A stretch of DNA of 64,000 bases from positions 19,778,001-19,842,000 of the forward strand of contig CM106586.1 in NCBI GenBank assembly GCA_048013815.1. Direction: 5' to 3'. The position numbers and the translations under genes were made by a program. Under the pieces are notes generated by a model. It saw nothing but the letters and a program-made list of their open reading frames with translations. It did no database searches and was not told where the DNA came from. This DNA comes from Setoptus koraiensis (Eukaryota > Arthropoda). Positions within the stretch are counted from its first letter, which is position 1. Every line of letters starts with the position of its first letter. Of the stretch, positions 21,520 through 30,797 are shown one piece after another.

Positions 21520-23216
21520 CTACACTGTGTCCTCTGATTGTGTGGCTCTCAGGGGCACAAAGTTGAGCTCGACGGGATCTTGCACAATATTCAGAAACCA
21601 AATTGTATCTTTGCTCGTTTTAAGTGACAACTTTTTTGGGCTACTCTCACACAATCTGATGTCGTAACTCAACAATATTCGACACGCAACCATTTTGATT
21701 TCGAGCATAGCCAAATTATAACCAACACAATTTCTCGGGCCCAAGCCAAATGTCAAATTCTGTGCCGGGTGATGTGGGTCCTGTTGATGACGATCCGGCT
21801 TGAATTGAGCCGCATCCTTGCCCCAAATAGTTTCGTCACGATTTATATTGAAAGGCGGCATATACAAGACCATTCCTTCAAAAAAAGTGAATCCTTTCCA
21901 TTTGAATTCCTTGGCGATTTCGCGTGCAGTAGTAACAGCCGGCATCAATCTAAGTGACTCCTTGACTACACATTGTAAATAATATGAATCAATGCCGTCC
22001 TTAATCAATTCTTTGCGTAAATTCTCTTGGACAGGCCTGTTATTGGCCAGTTGCCACATTAGTGCGGTCAAGGAATCGCTTGTTGTGTCCCAGCCTGCCA
22101 TGAGCATGAAATACATATTTACCATAAGCTCGTTCTTGGTAAGTTTCTCTTCTTTGTACAAATCCAATAGAGAGTGTATCATTTTTTTTCTCTCACGCTG
22201 TTCATCACCATCTAGTTGATTTCTGCCACTCGTCATTTTTTCAATGATGATTTCTAGTCTGCTATTCAAATATTGACTGAAATGATTAATTCTGAACAGT
22301 TTCATTGCCACCTGTATTAGACTTGTCAACCTCACAATGAAAAGTGTCCAAACAACTACGATATTGTGACCTTTTTTGACAATGTCTGTGGCATTGATAA
22401 CGAGCTTATTTCCACGTAAGTTAGTGTAATCAATCTGATCTGGTTGATCGAATGCAACATTCAAAAATGTGTCCATGACAAAATTTTTGAAAAGAATTGA
22501 ACAATCTAGGATAACCGAGACTGTTTCCGTTGATGATTTTTCTCCTGATTGCTGATCATTGGTATTGGATTGCGATTCAATTCTTTTCTCCAAACTTGCC
22601 ATCATATTGTCCAGACAATCATCAACGTCTTTCTCTACATTGGCCAGCTTGAGTTTGGACAGTCTTTAATTTGCAACATTTAGGCGACAAGAAAATAGAT
22701 TTAACGATCCAATATTGATCAGATAAGTATATACACGATTACTAAAATGCAGCAAGATTTCTTACAAACTTACGTCATCGTTGAGCCAATTGCACGACGG
22801 GTTCTCCGCCAAATATCATCTCGGGCCTGCAATAGTGACACGTCCTTATACTCATCCGTTACTCCAACGTGTGGTCTGTTGATGTTCTTATGACTATCTT
22901 GCACATAAATTTTATGAATGAGATCTAGATCTTTTGTCGCGACAAATGGCACTTCCCCAATGAAAAAACCGAAGGTGTCTCCCAATGATTGGAAATATTT
23001 TTCTAGTCTCTCCACGTGGGCTTGTTTCGATGTCACCAATAAATTGTAACTGCCACTAATATAGCTGGTTACTGGAACGAATGGTATGCCGCTATTTTTG
23101 ATATATCTTCGGAAGACAAAATGTCTCCTGATTATAAAAGCTCCGATAATTGATGCGACAACGATTGCCAGCGTCAAAATATATGGAAGGCCTAAGTATG
23201 ACAATGTAATTAGCAT
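21520..23216 (-). CDS. Cytochrome P450, copy A (clan 3-like)
   Basis: Two exons on the minus strand, 23216-22774 and 22663-21520, with a 110-nt GT-AG intron, encode 528 residues, the normal length for a microsomal P450. The N-terminal hydrophobic segment (YILTLAIVVASIIGAFII) anchors the enzyme in the ER, followed by a Pro-containing IPFVPV linker. The C-helix WRRTRR, I-helix oxygen-activation motif AGWDTTS, K-helix ExxR (KESLRL) and heme loop FGLGPRNCVG with its Cys ligand are all present, so the enzyme looks active. P450s of this type mono-oxygenate xenobiotics and lipids with NADPH-P450 reductase. The clan-3 (CYP3/CYP6-type) assignment is by overall look. It is tail-to-tail with ABCC (237 bp) and head-to-head with NRF copy A. 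A minus-strand AATAAA lies at 21394-21399. Confidence 0.93.
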
Positions 23217-24069
23217 TATTTTGATTAATGAAGTTGATTAATTAATTCTCAATTTTTGCATGTCTTCATCCCTACTACTTTCAGCTCGGTATGCCAGCTC
23301 AGGCCAGCGATGTTCTGGAGTTTGTGAAGAATCAGCCAAAAATGTGGACAACGAAATACCACCGCCGACCCTGAAACAAGGCACTCTTTTAAGGTAAGAC
23401 AACAATATCTCAGTAATTAGCTTCAGCAGTAACTCACAGTTCATTAAGAGCGCTGTTGTTAAGTAGCGTTCGCATGCAATTGCAGGAAATCATGACACAA
23501 ACAGATAGTTCGTTTGAGATGTACTTGTGTCCAATGATAAAATAGATTTTTATTGGTTAGATTGCGCTCAATCAGGATGTTGTTGTCTATTACGGAAAAA
23601 ATATCCGAGATTGTACATCTTTTCGCTTAGTCACGGACTAATATTGACTGAGTGACGACTCTTAACATTTTGGAAACTAATTTTTCGCTAAATATGTCTA
23701 GAGCTAGCCGCTTACCTGTTCACTAAATTTATTTGACAGCCCGTTCGTTTGAATGCTAAGTTATTTATGTTGCCTACCTTAGAGAGTTTCCTTCCACTGT
23801 TTCTTAAGAAAATCTCCAAACTAGGCATAGATGTCGAACACTAGACAGAAAACACCTCGCTCATTTGCAGGCGTCAAAATTTCAAATTTGTCTTCAAGCC
23901 TCTCTCTCTCTCTCTCGCATAACTACTCGCAGTCTGGTGAATATCTTGATACTCTCGAGCAATCAGAACACAATCGAGAATTGATTTAGCTGTAATTTTT
24001 TTGGTTAACAATAACGAAGTATGTAGTTATACAATGACAAGTAACTAAACGAATGAAAAACTCGCCAAA
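23217..24069. promoter_or_regulatory. Shared divergent intergenic region, P450-A / NRF-A
   Basis: The 853-bp gap between head-to-head starts must carry both promoters. It aligns along most of its length with the equivalent gap in unit B, so the regulatory DNA was copied with the genes. It contains a short CT run (23900-23916) that is greatly expanded in unit B. I see no clear TATA box. Confidence 0.5.
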
Positions 24070-26997
24070 ATGAAATTGCCACTGGCTCTTTCGACACTGG
24101 CAATCGCCATTTTGATAATCTGGACAATCTGTCAAGAATTATTGCTCATCGAGGCTCACCTGAATCTCGGACATTTTGTCAACCCGATAGCTATCAACAT
24201 TACACTGGATGGCAAACCTAAACCGGATGTTATAATGTCCGACTTGGATGATTTCTTTTATCAGAACGAATTCAACGATCATTTGGTTGTTGGATTGAGG
24301 AGTAATGAAAGTGATAGATCGCTTAGAGATAGTCCGAACGCCACAATTTACATGATGAAGACTGTGCACGCCAAATTTGTATTCTACATTCAAGGTATAG
24401 CCTACAATCAATTGACTTTCTACGATTCGCTAAAAGAAAAATGGCTCGCTAGTAGTCCGAGAGCTAATCTAAGTTTGTGCGGTCAACAATTGCAGTATAT
24501 GCTATCATCGGCAGAAACAGGAGCCTCACATATATCGCGAGGTACCAATCTTAACTTGATGCGAATATTAGACTCATTCGGTCGGCCAGGAGTCAGTGTA
24601 TTCGAATCACAATTGATCTGGTTGGGCAATTATGCGCAATGCATGAACTCGAAGCTATTGATTTTACCCGACGGCAGCGTTCAACAAAAAGATGGACACC
24701 TAAATATGTCAGATGATCATGGAAGCAATAGATTCGAGAGAATAAGCTACAACAACGGCGCCAAGCAACTACAGCCAAGTTATGAAACTGTTCCCATGCA
24801 CTATTGTTTCGGTCACTTCCGTTATCCAGAATGGCCGAATAGTAGTTTTTATGAGAGGAACATGGTCATCAAAACTGGATTATGTCTGCCAGATACTTGC
24901 GATTCATTTAGCTACGAGTATCACAGAGAAAAAATATTAAAATTGGCATTGTACAACTTTGGTCCTCGACACGACAAGGGCCTTTACATGTCTTCGCTGT
25001 ATTGTTTACCACATAGAGAATCAAAATTGCTCGATGCAAGCAGCAATCCGGAATATATTTCATACATGATATTTATAACTGTTTGGTTGTTGATTGTTGG
25101 CACTTGTAGCTTGTATCATTTCTACCTCATTCTATGCAACGACTCTAGAATGAAGGGAGAAAAGAAGAGAGAGCTACAGTCGCAAATGGTGAACTTGATC
25201 GCGGCACAACTCCAAAATGATGATGATAGTCCGCAGGAACAATTTGCCACAGTTAGCCATTCGAAAAATTCTGAACGTTTACTAAGGGAAAAAATGCAGG
25301 CCGAGTATTTCTACAGACGCCTCGATCAAAATCGAGAGATGAAACGGCTTCGATTGACAGAAGAGGCCAAGCGTGTACCTACTATTGTTGGCATATTTTC
25401 AGTGATAAACAATTGCAGAAAATTGTTTTTCGTCAACGATCAGTCCAAAGACGCCAGCGCAACAATTGTTTCATCAGTCCAACAGAGACATCGTAGAATC
25501 GACTTTTTGGATGGAGCCAAAGGGATAGCCATGCTTGGAGTGGTGTTTGGCCATTGTGGGATGTTGATGATAAGGATAGCTTATACAACCGTTGAATTGA
25601 AGGGAATTCTCAATTTTACCGTTAGTGCCTATTTCGAAGTTTTGCCCATCATGATGCTCAACATATTTCTCATTATCACAGGCCTGTTGACATCGTTGCT
25701 GTTGTCTAAAAATGGTGACAGATTCGTTCAGAACCCCATCAATTGGATTGCGATTACCTTGGGCAGATATTTGCGGGTAGTGCCAATGTTGCTGCTAGTT
25801 ACTTGGACATTAAAGGCCACTCACATAACAGCAGGCCACGGACCTCTGTGGGACTATGGCACTTCTAATGTTTCGCATGCCAAAATTTGTCAACAAGAGC
25901 CCTGGTGGTTGGCGTTATCTTTACTGAACAATTTTCGGCAAATGAATTTGCAATGCGTCGGTGTCGCTTGGTATCTGGCAACAGATTTTCAGTTGTTTCT
26001 CATTACAGCGCCTTTTCTGATACTTATTTCGAAACAACAAAATTTGGGCTATTTAGTGTGCTTGGCCGTCATTTTATTTGGTCTAATCAATGGCGTCCTA
26101 GTGCTCATGTGGGCACCAATTGATAAGCTCATTTACTTATACAAGATACCCTATCTTGTTTCATTATTTGAAGCTTGGCACTACTATCACACAATGCCCT
26201 TCACTAGATGCGGACCTTATTTCATGGGCCTCATTGTGGGGCACCTCATACACCGTTATAATAAAGGCAAGCTCACTATCGACCGTTGGTCAATGAAAGC
26301 GATGGTATTTTCGGCCAGTGGGCCTTCGGCGAAAACACAGAGCGCAACTGCAGCTTGGCTTGCGAATGAGGCAGCAGGCGAACGACATGACAGCCTCAAG
26401 ACAAAACTCAAACATTGGTTGGTAAGCTCTTTTAAGGCGCATTCATTTCTAATTGTTGCATTTGTCACTTTTGTCACTTTCGGCAGTCTACCCAATTACA
26501 TATTTATCGACTATTTAAATTATCAAGGTACCTGGAATGAACCCAAGCAACGCTTTGTTTTGGCACTTTTTCAGAGTCTGTCCTTGCATGCCTTTTGTCT
26601 TTTTGCAGCAATCGCCCTGTTCTTTTGCGCCATTGGCTATAATCGTTTTTTCAGCCTGCTTACACTTAGAGCATTTCTGCCCTTATCGCGCGCATCATTA
26701 TCAATTCTATTATTTCATCCTGCAATCATAGCTATCACGTCAAACAGAGAAGGATTTGAAGCAGGAAACCTCAAGGCCATGCTAATATCCTTTTTTGGTG
26801 TGGGCCTCGTTTCTGTGCTTATCCCGATGATCATTTGTGTCATCTTTGAATATCCACTTGTGAACACAATCGAGTATTTAATCAAAACTCAATTATATCA
26901 GACAACAGGCCAACAAGCCTCGAGGGCGACTTCCCATCATGGTCAAAATAGCAACAATGCTGAGTCAGACACTATCTCAGATTGCAACGATGGATAG
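24070..26997 (+). CDS. NRF-6-like membrane acyltransferase (nose resistant to fluoxetine), copy A
   Basis: A single-exon gene of 975 residues. After a signal peptide or signal anchor (about 8-27) comes the Cys-rich extracellular NRF domain (about 140-320), with CMNSK, HYCFGHFRYP, GLCLPDTCDSF and SSLYCLP marking its cysteines. Next are a first membrane span (about 334-354), a charged cytoplasmic loop rich in Arg/Glu/Gln, and a multi-span acyltransferase-3 domain from about 478 to 940. The AT3 entry motif is a K-x10-H form (K484, H495) in DGAKGIAMLGVVFGH; R-x10-H is the commoner form. VAWYLATDFQLFLI is the family's central helix. Worm nrf-6 and ndg-4 act in lipid and drug uptake; the substrate here is unknown. 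AATAAA lies at 27145-27150. Confidence 0.92.
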   Translation: MKLPLALSTLAIAILIIWTICQELLLIEAHLNLGHFVNPIAINITLDGKPKPDVIMSDLDDFFYQNEFNDHLVVGLRSNESDRSLRDSPNATIYMMKTVHAKFVFYIQGIAYNQLTFYDSLKEKWLASSPRANLSLCGQQLQYMLSSAETGASHISRGTNLNLMRILDSFGRPGVSVFESQLIWLGNYAQCMNSKLLILPDGSVQQKDGHLNMSDDHGSNRFERISYNNGAKQLQPSYETVPMHYCFGHFRYPEWPNSSFYERNMVIKTGLCLPDTCDSFSYEYHREKILKLALYNFGPRHDKGLYMSSLYCLPHRESKLLDASSNPEYISYMIFITVWLLIVGTCSLYHFYLILCNDSRMKGEKKRELQSQMVNLIAAQLQNDDDSPQEQFATVSHSKNSERLLREKMQAEYFYRRLDQNREMKRLRLTEEAKRVPTIVGIFSVINNCRKLFFVNDQSKDASATIVSSVQQRHRRIDFLDGAKGIAMLGVVFGHCGMLMIRIAYTTVELKGILNFTVSAYFEVLPIMMLNIFLIITGLLTSLLLSKNGDRFVQNPINWIAITLGRYLRVVPMLLLVTWTLKATHITAGHGPLWDYGTSNVSHAKICQQEPWWLALSLLNNFRQMNLQCVGVAWYLATDFQLFLITAPFLILISKQQNLGYLVCLAVILFGLINGVLVLMWAPIDKLIYLYKIPYLVSLFEAWHYYHTMPFTRCGPYFMGLIVGHLIHRYNKGKLTIDRWSMKAMVFSASGPSAKTQSATAAWLANEAAGERHDSLKTKLKHWLVSSFKAHSFLIVAFVTFVTFGSLPNYIFIDYLNYQGTWNEPKQRFVLALFQSLSLHAFCLFAAIALFFCAIGYNRFFSLLTLRAFLPLSRASLSILLFHPAIIAITSNREGFEAGNLKAMLISFFGVGLVSVLIPMIICVIFEYPLVNTIEYLIKTQLYQTTGQQASRATSHHGQNSNNAESDTISDCNDG

Positions 26998-27250
26998 TTA
27001 AAAAAAGATATCAAGGGACAAATTGTAATTGAGTTACTCTATGGTGGATGAGATTTCTACCTGATAATTATGATCAAAGATGTTCATTGACCGAGGGTCA
27101 TCCCCAGAGATAGAGTATGTGGACATATAAAATCCAGTTTCTCAAATAAATTTCGCACCCAGTTAGTTAATCATATTTAAATTCTCAACAACGATAAAAG
27201 CAGTAATTCGTCTTCATCTGCCGGTGTCCAAATGCAGACTGGTCTACGCC

Positions 27251-27717
27251 GAAAACAACCAAACCATTCGGTTGTTTTGCCAAAAAGATTGAAGGCTGGT
27301 GACACTAAAAGTCAAGATAAGCGTAAAAGGGCCCAACCGAAATAATAATTGAGTCGACTTGAGGGCAAGTCAGACCTAGTTGGGGGGATTTACTTCGCTC
27401 AAACAGCGCGCTCTTGTTAGAGTCGGCATTGCCGAAAAACCTTGTATATAAGGCGGCGCTTACGCCTAGTCCGTGTATTGCAATCATTGGATTCTTGTAG
27501 TAGAGACTCTCTAGTTCTCAATATATATAGATATAAATAAATAAGGCCTTAGCCTAAGTCAGAATATAAGTATTCAGGCATTTATTGCGTCTAAACGTAA
27601 CAGTGCTAGGAAATCAAACGTGATTCAGAGTGAATTTTCTGTTCGGGGCGCGTCAGATTCTACTTCCGGTCACGCCTGACGTAACCTCCATCGGTGCACC
27701 TCCCATCGTTTTCCAGC
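27251..27717. other. Unique spacer between the two duplication units
   Basis: About 470 bp that has no counterpart in either unit. It contains a 9-bp hairpin (aaaacaacc / ggttgtttt, about 27253-27280) and then the LTR-like segment listed separately. No gene is seen. Confidence 0.6.
27300..27602 (+). mobile_element. Possible LTR-like fragment (LTR retrotransposon fossil)
   Basis: The segment starts TGACAC and ends GTAACA. It has a TATA box (TATATAA, 27445-27451) followed 85 nt later by a polyadenylation signal (AATAAA, 27536-27541), the layout expected of an LTR. No target-site duplication is visible and no gag or pol gene is attached, so if it is an LTR it is a solo or broken relic. The family cannot be assigned with confidence. 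It could equally be an unrelated promoter fragment. Confidence 0.25.
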
Positions 27718-27890
27718 TAGTCGTGAACGCCGGCGTCATGGTGGAGTCGGACCGAGCACACCAACTTCTGGCCATTTCCGGCGGCATCTTCACGGGCATG
27801 GTGGCCGCAACAGGCGAGGTGAACGCGAAGAAACTCACACACTTAGCAAAGGTAGCTTATGAATCGCGCAGAAGCGCCCCCAAAGTCTAC
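27718..27890 (+). pseudogene. Duplicated 3' end of the ABCC gene
   Basis: The segment repeats the last ABCC exon from NAGVMVESDxAHQLLAISGG to SRRSAPKV with a few changes (for example FTGM for FANM). It lacks everything upstream: no Walker motifs, no membrane domain and no ATG. The TAG stop of the parent is TAC here, so the frame runs on into former 3' UTR. It is a breakpoint relic of the duplication, not a functional gene. A TTTTCCAG just upstream resembles a splice acceptor, probably by chance. Confidence 0.9.
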
Positions 27891-28085
27891 TCTAGTTCGA
27901 AAAAGAAAAGTTTCGGAAAAAAAAACTTGAAAAACCGAAAAATCTGCGTAAAACTGTCTCATGTTTATTTCGTGTTTCCGTTTGTTCATCTGCTGATTGC
28001 ACTGCGTGTAATACTAAATTGATTTTTCAAACTAGCTATCATTCGCCTGTCTGAACGCCACTTGTCTGCCCAATCTGTCTTGTTG

Positions 28086-29782
28086 CTACACTGTGTCCTC
28101 TGATTGTGTGGCTCTCAGGGGCACAAATTTAAGCTCGACGGGATCTTGCACAACATTCATGTACCAAGGTGTGTCTTTGCTCGTTTTAAGTGCCAATTTT
28201 TGCGGGCTACTCTCACACAATCTAATGTCGTAACTCAATAATATTCGACAGGCAACCATTTTGATTTCGAGCATGGCCAAATTATAACCGACACAATTTC
28301 TCGGGCCCAAGCCAAATGTCAAATTCTGTGCCGGGTGATGTGGGTCCTGTTGATGACGATCCGGCTTGAATTGGGCCGCATCCTTGCCCCAAATAGTTTC
28401 GTCACGATTTATATTGAAAGGCGAAATATACAAGGCCATTCCTTCAAAAAAAGTGAATCCTTTCCATTTGAATTCCTTGGCGATTTCGCGTGCAGTAGTA
28501 ACAGCCGGCATCAATCTAAGTGACTCCTTGACTACACATTGTAAATAATATGAATCAATGCCGTCCTTAATCAATTCTTTGCGTAAATTCTCTTGGACAG
28601 GCCTGTTGTTGGCCAGTTGCCACATTAGTGCGGTCAAGGATTCGCTTGTTGTGTCCCAGCCTGCCATGAGCATAAAATACGTATTTGCCATAAGCTCGTC
28701 CTTGGTAAGTTTTTCTTCTTTGTACAAATCGAATAGAGAGTGTATCATTTTTTTTCTCTCGCGCTGTTCGTCACCATCTCCTTGATTTCTGTCACTTGTC
28801 ATTTTTTCAATGATAATCTCTATTCTTCTATTCAAATATTGACTGAAATGATTAATTCTGAACAGTTTCATTGCCACCTGTATTAGACTTGTCAACCTCA
28901 CAATGAAAAGTGTCCAAACAACAACGATATTGTGACCCTTTTTGACAACCTCTGTGGCATTGATAACGAGCTTATTTTCACGTAAGTTAGTGTAATCAAT
29001 CTGATCCGGTTGATCGAATGCAACATTCAAAAATGTGTCCATGACAAAATTTTTGAAAAGAATTGAACAATCTAGGATAACCGAGACTGTTTCCGTTGAT
29101 GATTTTTCTCCTGATTGCTGATCATTGGTATTGGATTGCGATTCAATTCTTTTCTCCAAACTTGCCATCATATTGTCCAGACAATCATCAACGTCTTTCT
29201 CTACATTGGCCAGCTTGAGTTTGGACAGTCTTTAATTTGCAACATTCAGGCGACAAGAAAATAGATTTAACGATCCAATATTGATCAGATAAGTATATAC
29301 ACGATTACTAAAATGCAGCAAGATTTCTTGCAAACTTACGTCATCGTTGAGCCAATTGCACGACGGGTTCTCCGCCAAATATCATCTCGGGCCTGCAATA
29401 GTGACACGTCCTTGTACTCATTTGTTACTCCAACGTGTGGCCTGTTGATGTTCTTATGACTATCTTGCACAAAAATTTTATAAATGAGGTCCAGATCTTT
29501 TGTCGCGACAAATGGCACTTCCCCCATGAAAAAACCGAAGGTGTCCCCTAATGATTGGAAATATTTTTCTAGTCTCTCCACGTGGGCTTGTTTCGATGTC
29601 ACCAATAAATTGTAACTGCCACTAATATAGCTGGTTACTGGAACGAATGGTATGCCGGTATCTTTGATATATCTCTGGAAGATAAGTTGTCTCCTGATTA
29701 TAAAAGCCCCGATAATTGATGCAACAACGCTTGCCAGCATCAAAATATATGAAAGGCCCAAATACGACATTGGAATGGGCAT
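28086..29782 (-). CDS. Cytochrome P450, copy B (clan 3-like)
   Basis: The paralogue of copy A has the same structure: exons 29782-29340 and 29229-28086, an intron at the same position and the same 528-residue length. The ATG at 29782 gives MPIPMSYLGL; an in-frame TTG further upstream is not needed. The ER anchor, AGWDTTS, KESLRL and FGLGPRNCVG motifs are all intact, so it also looks active. Differences from copy A cluster in the N-terminal anchor, in the middle (SDRNQGDGDEQ versus SGRNQLDGDEQ) and near the C-terminus (TPWYMNVV versus TIWFLNIV). One substrate-facing stretch before the K-helix-to-heme region differs (YISPF versus YMPPF). A minus-strand AATAAA lies at 27964-27969. Confidence 0.93.

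Positions 29783-30797
<1,015 letters not shown>

Larger units (their letters stand above)
21110..27250. repeat. Segmental duplication, unit A
   Basis: This block aligns with 27718-33990. It starts inside the last ABCC exon, contains P450 copy A and NRF copy A, and ends about 250 bp past the NRF stop. The last shared words are gccggtgtccaa and then scattered matches. The right end is approximate. Confidence 0.9.
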
